DNA of 38,414 nucleotides from Tannerella sp. (lineage in GTDB: Bacteria; Bacteroidota; Bacteroidia; Bacteroidales; Tannerellaceae), in contig JAISNP010000043.1 of NCBI GenBank assembly GCA_031276175.1, positions 1 through 38,414 of the forward strand. Reading direction: 5' to 3'. Positions within the stretch are counted from its first letter, which is position 1, and each line of letters begins with the position of its first letter. Below the pieces are notes generated by a model. The model did not search any database. It saw only the letters and a list, made by a program, of their open reading frames with translations, and was not told the DNA's origin. Below are positions 1-8,290 of this stretch, in pieces. A program made the translations under genes and the position numbers.

Positions 1-21
1 TGTTTTGATTTTCTGTTTCGG

Positions 22-29
22 CAAAGTTA
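22..29 (-). promoter_or_regulatory. Candidate Bacteroidetes promoter -7 element firing off the left edge
   Basis: On the minus strand this reads TAACTTTG, a full match to the Bacteroidetes -7 consensus TAnnTTTG. The nearest upstream TTTG (positions 53-56 on the plus strand read as CAAA) is 23 bases away, slightly longer than the usual 19-21. A gene transcribed leftwards probably begins just outside the window. The same TAACTTTG motif precedes the intact Rpn nuclease gene at 25593. Confidence 0.4.
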
Positions 30-86
30 GCATTAAATTCTCGTCTTACACACAAACGGATAAAAATGTCTTTCATAATTTATAGG

Positions 87-145
87 GGAAATATACGGAT
101 TGAATCCGCAGGAATAAACCGAACGAGATAAAATCTCGTCCCAAC
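87..145. repeat. Dispersed repeat, copy A
   Basis: This stretch is a diverged direct copy of 7277-7334: both share the blocks ATATACGGAT, GAATCCGCAGG, ATAAA and AACGAGAT..AATCTCGTCC. It also contains the dyad CGAGATAAAATCTCG. It lies just beyond the terminator of the giant T9SS gene, while the other copy sits inside the small ORF upstream of that gene, so the two copies bracket one transcription unit. No coding sequence was recognised in 1-240 apart from this repeat, a left-going promoter and the terminator. Confidence 0.65.
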
Positions 146-170
146 GCGAACTTTCCGCCATCCTGCCATA

Positions 171-210
171 AAAAAAAGCAGGGGCGATACGCGAAACGTA
201 TCTCCCCTGC
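171..210 (-). terminator. Rho-independent terminator of the giant T9SS gene
   Basis: A 14-bp stem (178-191 pairing with 197-210, one C/T mismatch) with loop CGAAA is followed, in minus-strand sense, by seven T residues (171-177). It lies about 100 bases past the stop codon at 315. Confidence 0.85.
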
Positions 211-314
211 ATACTAACAGTAATTAACCGATAATCTTAAATGCACTCTGAATTTAAAATCACAATGAAAAAATTAAAAACAACAATCATTATTACAAAA
301 ATCATTCTATTCTT

Positions 315-3300
315 TTATTTCACTATCACCTTATGCACCGAACCGTCTTTCAGCGTAACTATATATACGCCGCGCATCATCGGCACCGAAGTATTGCCTT
401 CGGACACCTCGATACGTTTAATCAACTGTCCCGTGATCGAGTAGACGCCGACCACATCTTCGCGGTCTACGCTGATATACACCGTCTCGTTGTGCGACCA
501 TATCCGCGCGCCGTTACCCGGCAGAGCGGCATCGCTGGGATTGGTGAAGCTCAGGACGAGGTCTTTATATACCTGAGTAATTAAATATTCGTACTCCCCG
601 TTTTCGTTCAACTTGCCTACCAACTCTTCCTCGGCTGTTGCGCGGATGGTCTTGATCGTCATCGGCTGTACTCCACCCGGATAGATGACCTTAAAGCTGA
701 AATTGCCGTGGGCATCCACATAATGTTTCCCTGCGGGCGGAACCGTCACCACGCCGGGTATGGGCGGAATCGTCACCATATGTACCGGACGCGGCATAGC
801 CCTGTTGCTTACGCATATGCTCAGCACGCCGCAAGCCTCGTCGACGAAGAGATACAAGTCGTACGAACCGTCGATGCTATTATGATCTTTGCTCGTCAAC
901 CTGGGCTGAACGAGTGTCAGATGGCTCAGCACCGTCACGCTCTCTATTTTCTTGTAACGCAGTATCGGGAAGCACTGCGATTCGCCTTCTGCCAGAGTAA
1001 GCCCGCCGGGACGTATCTCAACGTTTATCGCCGCTTCGCCGTAGACGGACAGCGAATCCACGTCAAGGAGGTCGGCAAACTCGCCCAACTTATATTCCGT
1101 ATCCGAACCTTCGCAACTGTAGTTCTCCACGTGATGACCCTTATCACCTTCACTATTACCGAGCGATATTTTCAGCCGTGCATCCTTGTCGATGCGCAGG
1201 TCGTTCATTCGCAGGATGCCGGGGCCACTTTCGTAGCAGTTGCCGTCGCCGCCGAGCGAAGTGTAGCCCGGAGCAAGAATACCGCCGATAGACACATGCA
1301 CATCCGAATGAAGCCATCCGTAACCGCCGATCGTCGACGTCGGGATAATATCCAGCGTATTGGTAAGCGGCCATAGCTGGCTGTACCCAAAGTTAGAACA
1401 CTCCGGCGCCACAGGCTCCATATGCAGGTGGCGCGTATAGATGCCCGCATAGTCGCTCGACGACATCTGCGGCTCCGAAACAAGTTCGAGGAAACCGTCG
1501 TGCGTATAACCACCCTTTTCTATCAGTTCCACATGGTTGCGTATCTTAAACGTATCGGCGTAGAACTTCGCGTTGAGCGTCGGATTGCCGTATACAAGGT
1601 CAAAGTCGTCCGTAAGGAACGTCAGCGCCGCATGATCGGCCACAAGCGTATGCAAGCGCGGCACGGTAGCCCCGTTGCGATAAGTCACGTATATCGTATC
1701 TATCGAAGTATGGCTCCCCACGCTCCGCTCCTCATCCTTCGAATGGGTGTAGCAGTCGCGGCAATAATTCGACTGACTGAGGTTTCCGCTCTGACTGAAC
1801 GGAGGAGTCGCACGATGATGACCCAGCTTGAAGACAGGCATGTTGCGGCGAAGCGGTGTCCACGAAGCAAAACTCGTACGCGGGCCGTCGATAATCAAAC
1901 TGTCGTGGATAATCAAACTGTCCGTACGGATTTGTATCGACGTTCTCGTACCCGCATCGAGATGCGTATTCAGGTCGAGATGACCGTAGCTCTCAAGCAC
2001 AGGCGATGCGATAAGCGAACGCTGACCCTGCGTATAGATTCGCGCATCGGAGTGGAACGTCACGCGCGCCGTGTTGTGCAAATAACTGTTCGAGCCGCAA
2101 TCGTCGCTGCAGGCAGCGCCCGTAAGCGTACTGTACCTCCAGTTTTCCTTATTACCCTGCGTCTTGATATACAAGCCGTAGCCCGCAACGCCTTCGCCGT
2201 GCAGCGTACCGTAGTCGGGCACAGCGCCCATACCCGAACCGCTGCCGCCGTGGTATATCATTTTCTTGTACACATCAATCAGGTCGGATGCCACAGCCGC
2301 AAAACCGCCCGACGTAACGTCAACGCCCGTAGTATCCTTATCGAAGTTCAGGATAAGCGCGCGAGCCTGATTTTCCGTCGTATCGGCATCGCAGTGGTAG
2401 TCGCTGCCGCAGCCGTCGTTCGTATAACCGTTTATATTATAGAACGGGTCGCGCTGCACAGGTTTGCCGTACAAACCGCCGTACTGAATCTTTATATTGT
2501 TGTCGGCGCCGATAAAGACGCTCCCGCTGTTGTCGTGACCGATGTAGCGGAAATCCTGAAGATAGACGTTGTTGCGTTTCTCCCGGCAATCCTCGCAGCC
2601 GTGCAGGTTGCGCGTCTTGTCCGTTTCGAAACTGTTGGCGTAGAACAGCACGTCGCCAAGCATCGAATCGACGTTGAACGGATGACGCATGTCTATATCG
2701 CCGTACTGCGTAAGGAACTTGGCATCGCCCGTGCCGCCCTGGAACTGAAGGTAGGCGCCGTTGTTGAAAATGATGTTTCCCTTTGTGCCTGCATTCACCG
2801 TCAGGTTCCCGTTGTTGCCGATATGTATCAGACCCGTATCCGTGCAAAAACGGTAAACGTCCTCTGCCGCCGTAGACCGGCAACGCGCTACGCCGCCGAT
2901 GATGCCCGCACGTTCGTAATTGTCGCCGGACAGAGGAGCGCCGCTACCGCCGCAAGTGAACATGTTGGAATACGGGATACTGATTTCGGTTTCGTACTTC
3001 CCGCCTTTGCCAAGCGAATCTACGATATGCGTAAAGTAAATATTGCCGCCACTATATGGGTCTACCACCGCCATATCACTGAAACCGGACTTGATGCTCA
3101 ACTTTCCGGCCTGCGTATCGGGTACGCGGTAGATAAAGCGGTTCAGGTCGAAGCCGACCGCAGTCTCAGCATTATCCGTCGTACAATGGGCGGGATTCTT
3201 CCAACTGTAACCAAGCCAGATGTCGCCCATACGGGAAATAATATCGGTAGTGTCGCCAACGGTATTGGTACCGGTAAAGTCGAACATGGCCGTCTGGATG

Positions 3301-6300
3301 TCGTTGTACGCTTCTATCTCCGTATGCCCGCCATTAACGGCGCCGACGCTCGTGCGATTGATTACCACCGAATCGCTTGTGCGGATGCTGCCGAAAGTTT
3401 CGTTATGAAGATCAATATCGTGAAGGAGTTCATCAGCTGTGCCGTTGTAAGTACCGCCATGTCCGGAATGTTTGTTGTCTCTGGTGCTGCTATTCAACGC
3501 TTCCAGACGAATCTTGCTGTCCGAGTCGATGTCTATCTTGAACGGACGGCGAAGGTCGATGTTGTTTACATCCGCATGGAGCAGGATGCTGCCCGCACTA
3601 TTGTTGGTCTCGTCGTAATGGAAATGAATCGTGTCGGTGGCAATAATGTTTTGTTTCGCCCACCATTCCGTTGCGCCTTTGCCGGCCAGCGTAAAGTTTA
3701 CGGCTGCACGGCTGGCGTCGCACCAGTCGTTAGCGGGGTCGTAACTGGTCAAGTCAAAATGCGTACTAAGCATATCGGCAGTACCTACATTAATAATAAT
3801 ATCTCCCGTTGCGGCACGGAATTTAACGGAGTCGATGCCGTCTAAATCTGTTGCTGCAAAGGTAAACGTGCTGTCGATGCGGATGTCCTGATTGGCATGA
3901 ACCGTCGTCCGGTTGCCCTTGCCGCCGTTGACGATGTCTACGGCGCTTTGCGTCCAGACGTTACGACCGGCGCGAAGCTCAATATATGCGGAGTCGGAAG
4001 GCCCGACATAGTCCCCGCCGTCGTGCTTAATCGTCAGCGGGCTGCTTTTGCCGGTGCGGATGTCTCCCACGACGGCTTCCAGCTTCAGATAGTTGGACGT
4101 GGACGCATCGGTAAACGAAGTCGGGCTTTGGTCGTGCAGAAGGATGTTCTGTCCGGCTTTCCACCACGTATAGCCTGCGCCGTCATTCTTGAAAGTAATC
4201 GGCGTACGGTTTGCATGAATGTTTCCGGTCTCTGCGTGCCAGAATGTGTTTTTATTCGTTGCCGGAGCAGCCGTACCGCTTGAGAAGTCTATTTTGCTGA
4301 AATCCATTAAAATGCTATCATGCGCATACCATTCCGTATAACCCTTCCCTGTCGTGGTGAAAGTGACGTCGGCATAATCAATATCAATATCATTATTCTG
4401 CGCATTCCATTTCATATTGTTTGTGGCCTCGTTGTCGTTCGTTGCCTTATTCGTGAAATCAACCTTAATGTTTTCGTTTGCGCCTGAATTACCCACGACT
4501 TGGATACTCTGATGTGCCACCCACCAGATAAAATCATCGGTTGTTGAATTATTGGTAAATGTAATGGCTTTGGGTAGTGTAGGACCACAATTCTGGTCTA
4601 CATGAATATTACCGGTTAGTGCGAGCCATGCCGTACCGCCGCCGCCGGAAACGGCATTACCGGACGATTTAAATGTTACGCTGTCGTGCGTAATAATGTC
4701 GGTTTTGGCTTGCCACACGGTCTCGCCGTTAGTGGTATGGGTTTTGGTAAAAGTAACTTGCGGAAACACTTCAATCTTTCCAAATTCTGCCTGCCACCTT
4801 ACAGAACCCGAACCGTTTGTGTTTGTAAACACAATCTCCCTGTTGCAATCCTCTGCTAAAATATCAGTCTTGGCAGACCAACCCGTCTTACCTTCGCCGT
4901 TTGTTGTGAAATAAATATTTGCCTTGTTGGTATAAATATGACCGTTTATAGCTTGCCACCACATGTAGTTGTCGCCCGTCGTGTTGACGGAAGTGTTTTC
5001 AAATTCAACCGTCATGGGAGGTTTATTAGTACCCAAAACTTCAATACATGAGTCGGCACTCCACCATATATGGCCATCATTCCCCCCCCCCGTATTTTTG
5101 AAGTTTATTGTAACAGGCGTAATATTACATGAGTCATCTACAATAATATTTCTCCCTGCACTCCACTCTGTACCTTCGCCGGCTACACCGGAAAAAAGGT
5201 CGTCTCTAAATGTTACATTATTGTGCGTTTTAATATCGCCGTTTTGCGTAAACCACTTGGTCTCTCCGGTGATGGCGCCGCCGGTGGATAATTTGGTAAA
5301 CGATACGGAAGGTTTGATATTTATATCATCGACGGCTTGCCATTCGGTTTCGCCCGTACCGGTGTGGGTAAATGTTATCGTATTATTGCAATCTATCGAA
5401 TAAATGCTTTTACCGGCAAACCACTGGGTTAAGCCGCTTCCGGAATTTGCAAAAGTGACATTGTCTTTGGTGATGATGCTGTCGCCGGCATGCCATTCCG
5501 TAACAACGGTTCCCGAATTAGTATAATTTACCGTAGAATTGGGGTAAGTGACAATTTTGCGTGCTGCGTGCCAAAATGTTCTTTCGGCGCTTTTTGTTAC
5601 GGCTACTGTTCCGCCTTTAAAAAGAAGGTCGCCCTGGGCACATGAACCATGTGCATAGATTTCGTTTAATCCGGTCGTTCCTGTATAAGAATAATTCGCA
5701 GGAGAGGCACCGCCTTCAAACTCAACGTTGCCGCCAAAAATTTGAATGTCGGCGGATACATTTGCAAATGTAACGGGTTGATTAAAACGGGTTGTTCCAC
5801 CGCCCGGCGAGCCGGTGTTTCCTGCACTGTAAACGCCGATGTATAAACCGCCGGTGGGGCTGCTTATTCCTGTGGGGGCAAATGGTTTATTGAAAATTAT
5901 TTCCTTACATTCGTTGGAATTGGAAACGTACAATTTTTGACTGTTGAGACTTCCTATTGAGAAATTGATGAGCACATTATGCAATCCGTTGGCATTGCGA
6001 TTCTTTACAGCTCCATCATTAACATCTCCTGTTCTCCAATAATTCTCAATATATCCCGCTCCGCCGTTTAAAGCCACAGTGAAATTTTCAGTACCGGACA
6101 CGGTACTTTCTCCCAAAAACAAATATCCTTTTTTTAGCGTAACCGCATTAGCAGAGTTGGTTCCATGGAAAAAACCAAGACCTTTATTTGCATTGTCAAT
6201 TTCCGTAAACGCATTTGCTGTCGCTGTAACGCCGCTTGCCACTCCTGTAAATATTGTGTCAAAACGCATGTAGAAATTATTAGGAAGAGTTAAAGTTTTA

Positions 6301-7034
6301 GTATTAATATCTGCTGTTGCCGTGATTGCAGCAGCGTTATGAAGCCGTACGCTGGCTCCGGCTATTAAGGCAATTGTGGCGTCAGGAACAACACCACTAC
6401 TACTATACGAAGTATTTTCTAACCAACTATCAGAAGATAGCGTATAATCAAACCTTTTATGCGTAAACGTAGGATCTACATATGCAAAATGGGCATAATG
6501 GTTCGGCGCATAGATACCGCCTCCTTGTATATTCACTGTTATACTATGAGTATGTGATGGGGAAATATTAGGATAACCAGAATAAAGATTGCCAGTGTTA
6601 CACACACTTGCAGCTGATGGAAACCCAATTGGAGCGTCAGTAGAATAATCCCATGATGCGGTATAAACATAATGCCTTGTACCACTACTACAAGTACCAT
6701 CAGTAGTGTGTGAATAGCTATAATAATAGTATCCACGCATATATACTCCATTATCTATTTTGACCCCCAAAATAGATAATGGAGTACTACTCGGTATACT
6801 ACTTAGACAACTCGTAGACTGAGACGCAGGAACAGGTGTTTCAGCAACACCAGCATACCAATAAGTATAACGGTCTCCATCAATATTGATACCGCTCTCC
6901 TGTGTTGTACTAACAGTATAAGTACCTCCATTACAGTTGCAACCGGAGTCCCAATAAGTTTGCGCCCAAACCTCCCCGCCCCCCGCAAAAGCGGCGGCGG
7001 CAATTAAAATCAACAAAGTAAATTGCTTTTTCAT
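315..7034 (-). CDS. Giant T9SS-secreted tryptophan-ladder beta-repeat surface protein
   Basis: A 2239-residue protein with a clear signal peptide (MKKQFTLLILIAAAAFAGGG, then ..VWAQ). The last ~75 residues form a type IX secretion (Por) type A sorting domain: a VGVYSITGQLIKRIEV strand pair followed by MMRGVYIVTLKDGSVHKVIVK-like ending. Between residues ~485 and ~1130 there are about 20 degenerate repeats of 30-45 residues with the pattern (I/V)xFxxxGxGxTxWxAxxxI, giving a periodic WxA or WW that suggests a beta-solenoid with a tryptophan stack. Further on the repeats fade into a region with paired cysteines (CEDC, CSDDC, CRDC). By T9SS knowledge the product crosses the outer membrane and is anchored or released at the surface; an adhesin or matrix role is inference. 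No -7 element was found in the 43 bases upstream, so it is probably co-transcribed with the ORF at 7078-7464. The half nearest the start codon looks A+T-richer than the rest, and it carries a 10-G tract. Confidence 0.9.
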   Translation of the reverse strand: MKKQFTLLILIAAAAFAGGGEVWAQTYWDSGCNCNGGTYTVSTTQESGINIDGDRYTYWYAGVAETPVPASQSTSCLSSIPSSTPLSILGVKIDNGVYMRGYYYYSYSHTTDGTCSSGTRHYVYTASWDYSTDAPIGFPSAASVCNTGNLYSGYPNISPSHTHSITVNIQGGGIYAPNHYAHFAYVDPTFTHKRFDYTLSSDSWLENTSYSSSGVVPDATIALIAGASVRLHNAAAITATADINTKTLTLPNNFYMRFDTIFTGVASGVTATANAFTEIDNANKGLGFFHGTNSANAVTLKKGYLFLGESTVSGTENFTVALNGGAGYIENYWRTGDVNDGAVKNRNANGLHNVLINFSIGSLNSQKLYVSNSNECKEIIFNKPFAPTGISSPTGGLYIGVYSAGNTGSPGGGTTRFNQPVTFANVSADIQIFGGNVEFEGGASPANYSYTGTTGLNEIYAHGSCAQGDLLFKGGTVAVTKSAERTFWHAARKIVTYPNSTVNYTNSGTVVTEWHAGDSIITKDNVTFANSGSGLTQWFAGKSIYSIDCNNTITFTHTGTGETEWQAVDDINIKPSVSFTKLSTGGAITGETKWFTQNGDIKTHNNVTFRDDLFSGVAGEGTEWSAGRNIIVDDSCNITPVTINFKNTGGGNDGHIWWSADSCIEVLGTNKPPMTVEFENTSVNTTGDNYMWWQAINGHIYTNKANIYFTTNGEGKTGWSAKTDILAEDCNREIVFTNTNGSGSVRWQAEFGKIEVFPQVTFTKTHTTNGETVWQAKTDIITHDSVTFKSSGNAVSGGGGTAWLALTGNIHVDQNCGPTLPKAITFTNNSTTDDFIWWVAHQSIQVVGNSGANENIKVDFTNKATNDNEATNNMKWNAQNNDIDIDYADVTFTTTGKGYTEWYAHDSILMDFSKIDFSSGTAAPATNKNTFWHAETGNIHANRTPITFKNDGAGYTWWKAGQNILLHDQSPTSFTDASTSNYLKLEAVVGDIRTGKSSPLTIKHDGGDYVGPSDSAYIELRAGRNVWTQSAVDIVNGGKGNRTTVHANQDIRIDSTFTFAATDLDGIDSVKFRAATGDIIINVGTADMLSTHFDLTSYDPANDWCDASRAAVNFTLAGKGATEWWAKQNIIATDTIHFHYDETNNSAGSILLHADVNNIDLRRPFKIDIDSDSKIRLEALNSSTRDNKHSGHGGTYNGTADELLHDIDLHNETFGSIRTSDSVVINRTSVGAVNGGHTEIEAYNDIQTAMFDFTGTNTVGDTTDIISRMGDIWLGYSWKNPAHCTTDNAETAVGFDLNRFIYRVPDTQAGKLSIKSGFSDMAVVDPYSGGNIYFTHIVDSLGKGGKYETEISIPYSNMFTCGGSGAPLSGDNYERAGIIGGVARCRSTAAEDVYRFCTDTGLIHIGNNGNLTVNAGTKGNIIFNNGAYLQFQGGTGDAKFLTQYGDIDMRHPFNVDSMLGDVLFYANSFETDKTRNLHGCEDCREKRNNVYLQDFRYIGHDNSGSVFIGADNNIKIQYGGLYGKPVQRDPFYNINGYTNDGCGSDYHCDADTTENQARALILNFDKDTTGVDVTSGGFAAVASDLIDVYKKMIYHGGSGSGMGAVPDYGTLHGEGVAGYGLYIKTQGNKENWRYSTLTGAACSDDCGSNSYLHNTARVTFHSDARIYTQGQRSLIASPVLESYGHLDLNTHLDAGTRTSIQIRTDSLIIHDSLIIDGPRTSFASWTPLRRNMPVFKLGHHRATPPFSQSGNLSQSNYCRDCYTHSKDEERSVGSHTSIDTIYVTYRNGATVPRLHTLVADHAALTFLTDDFDLVYGNPTLNAKFYADTFKIRNHVELIEKGGYTHDGFLELVSEPQMSSSDYAGIYTRHLHMEPVAPECSNFGYSQLWPLTNTLDIIPTSTIGGYGWLHSDVHVSIGGILAPGYTSLGGDGNCYESGPGILRMNDLRIDKDARLKISLGNSEGDKGHHVENYSCEGSDTEYKLGEFADLLDVDSLSVYGEAAINVEIRPGGLTLAEGESQCFPILRYKKIESVTVLSHLTLVQPRLTSKDHNSIDGSYDLYLFVDEACGVLSICVSNRAMPRPVHMVTIPPIPGVVTVPPAGKHYVDAHGNFSFKVIYPGGVQPMTIKTIRATAEEELVGKLNENGEYEYLITQVYKDLVLSFTNPSDAALPGNGARIWSHNETVYISVDREDVVGVYSITGQLIKRIEVSEGNTSVPMMRGVYIVTLKDGSVHKVIVK
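5082..5091 (-). repeat. Ten-G homopolymer inside the giant surface-protein gene
   Basis: Ten consecutive C on the plus strand, read as ten G in the coding strand, encode part of Thr-Gly-Gly-Gly near residue 648. Tracts of this length are prone to slipped-strand changes; a gain or loss of one base would truncate the protein before its C-terminal sorting domain. The frame is open in this sequence (ON state). Confidence 0.85.
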
Positions 7035-7077
7035 ATCGTATGTTTTTATAATTTATAATCGTATTGCGGTTGTCGTA

Positions 7078-7464
7078 TCAGTTAATGAGTACTTTTATTG
7101 CGTCGCTCCATGGGCCGTGCTGCAGTCGGGGGTTAATCCATGCTGCGGTGAAGGTCACGTGTTTGCCTTCGTCGGCTTCGTCGAAAAGGAGCGTCATGTG
7201 GAGCCTTGTGGAGCCTTTGCCGTTGGGACGAGATTTTATCCCGTTCCTGCTATCCGTGAGATTCCGGCTCACATCAGGAATATACGGATAGAATCCGCAG
7301 GGATAAAACGAACGAGATGGAATCTCGTCCGAACTGTCCGTGAAACCGTCAATTTCTTCGGAACTATGATAGGTTTTGCATATAACATGTTCGTTTTCAT
7401 AGATATTGTCTATGAAAGCGGGTAGCCCTGAGGGGCAAGAGTAGATGCTTATCCGACGGTTCAT
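7078..7464 (-). CDS. Small ORF with a palindromic repeat in its middle; C-terminus of the 225-aa unknown family
   Basis: A 128-residue ORF of unknown function, built from three parts. The first ~43 residues (MNRRISIYSCPSGLP...) are not recognised. The middle ~38 residues are encoded by the palindromic repeat at 7220-7335. The last ~46 residues (GSTRLHMTLL...TAAWINPRLQHGPWSDAI) align with the end of the protein at 22854-23531 (FSTRTPFRFKL...ATRWENNRGVKGPWAPNI), sharing the STR, the W-N-R spacing and the GPW motif. It has its own -7 element (TACCTTTG) about 35 bases ahead of ATG and ends 43 bases before the giant T9SS gene, so the two are probably one transcript. It may be a real chimeric gene, or a decayed member of the 225-aa family whose N-terminal ~180 residues are lost. 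Confidence 0.5.
   Translation of the reverse strand: MNRRISIYSCPSGLPAFIDNIYENEHVICKTYHSSEEIDGFTDSSDEIPSRSFYPCGFYPYIPDVSRNLTDSRNGIKSRPNGKGSTRLHMTLLFDEADEGKHVTFTAAWINPRLQHGPWSDAIKVLIN
7220..7335. repeat. Palindromic repeat element, copy B, inside an ORF
   Basis: The two ends are imperfect inverted repeats: GTTGGGACGAGATT..AT.CCGTTC on the left and GAACGAGAT..AATCTCGTCC on the right, with matching inner blocks CTATCCGT and ACGGATAG. The right half is the direct copy of 87-145. The element is read through in frame by the ORF 7078-7464, in the manner of palindromic elements known from Rickettsia genes, though no relation to those is claimed. Confidence 0.6.
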
Positions 7465-7498
7465 GTCTTATTTTTTATAATAATGGTGCAAAGGTAGG

Positions 7499-7506
7499 AA
7501 TATTTT
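7499..7506 (-). promoter_or_regulatory. Candidate -7 element for the small ORF and giant T9SS gene
   Basis: Minus-strand TACCTTTG matches TAnnTTTG and lies 34 bases before the ATG at 7464. No convincing -33 TTG at the expected distance. Apart from this, 7465-7627 holds only A+T-rich sequence and the remains of the Rpn pseudogene promoter. Confidence 0.5.
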
Positions 7507-7627
7507 TATATATGAGATGTTTTTTGCGATATTTTTTTTACACGTGTGGTATAGAATTTGCTTGTGCGGCAGGAATATTGCAAAAATCGCTAACATTGTC
7601 GTGCGAATATACAATTTACGATGAGCT

Positions 7628-8290
7628 ATGGCATATTATCTTGATCCCAAAAACGACTTGAGGTTCAAGCGCGTCTTCGGCGCGCATAAGCATTTGTGCA
7701 AAAGCTTGCTTATACTTTACGCGGCATGGTTTTGTGCAATGAAAGCAGACCTGTTCTTCCCTGTCAGGGGAAGAATATCAATAGAAATATCGGCCGCCCC
7801 GCTTTCCCTGTTCCCCGTTCCCCGTTCAGGGGATTCATACACAGCAAGTGAATACCCTTACGGGCAATGAGGCGCGTGGGCAGATGCGCTTTTCTATTGA
7901 CAGGAATGCCCTGACGGGCAATGCACAAAACGATGCCGCGTAAAGTATAAGAGCCGGGCGCTGCTTGATGCTTCGAAGGCGTATGTGATGCAGTTGGACC
8001 GTGCGGAGAAGTATGAGTTTCTGCAGCCGGTTTACGGGCTGAGCTTTGTGGACGATATTTTCGAGAAATCGCCCGAAATGCGCGACGAATATTATCATCA
8101 TTATAAAACAGTGAATATAAAGGACAGGCGGAAGCAGATAAAGGGGCTGGAAACGGGAATGGAGAGGGGAATGGAAGAGGGGCGGAAAATAATGGCTGCC
8201 TCCTGCCTGAAAAAAGGATTGTCTCCGGAAGAGATCATCGAACCGACCGGGCTGACGGTCGAGGAGATTATTGCGCTGCGGGATAAATGA
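7628..8290 (+). pseudogene. Rpn-family nuclease (PD-(D/E)XK) pseudogene, interrupted and doubly deleted
   Basis: The first 28 residues (MAYYLDPKNDLRFKRVFG...CKSLL) and the later segment from KSRALLDASKAYVMQLDRAE to KQIKGLE match the intact paralogue at 24646-25593 almost residue for residue. Between them ~64 codons, including the nuclease core (VDVRC..GRQFIVEMQ in the paralogue), are gone and replaced by the 241-bp element 7710-7950. A second in-frame loss of ~80 codons joins KQIKGLE directly to the GMERGMEEGRK tail. The end (SCLKKGLSPEEI...LTVEEIIALRDK) is intact. Its promoter has decayed: the paralogue has TAACTTTG, here the same place reads TAACATTG. The 3' end overlaps the convergent glycosyltransferase gene by 23 bases. 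Rpn proteins are recombination-promoting nucleases; this copy should be inactive. Confidence 0.85.
7710..7950. mobile_element. MITE-like 241-bp element with 29-bp terminal inverted repeats
   Basis: Bases 7710-7738 and the reverse complement of 7922-7950 agree at 28 of 29 positions (TTATACTTTACGCGGCAT...). Inside the ends a weaker inverted match continues (CCCTGTCAGGGG against GCCCGTCAGGGC, then TCAATAGAAA on both arms). It has no coding capacity for a transposase. It sits exactly at the junction where the host Rpn gene lost ~64 codons. The outermost TATA on both sides could be a target duplication, but because TATA is self-complementary this cannot be told from the inverted repeat. Confidence 0.75.

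Noticed and set aside
241-444. 67-residue plus-strand ORF with a hydrophobic stretch
   Set aside because: It overlaps the end of the giant gene on the other strand and has no promoter or family likeness.
1422-3845. 807-residue open frame on the plus strand
   Set aside because: It lies wholly antisense to the giant T9SS gene, has Arg/Val/Ala-rich composition without domains, and follows from codon bias of the real gene.
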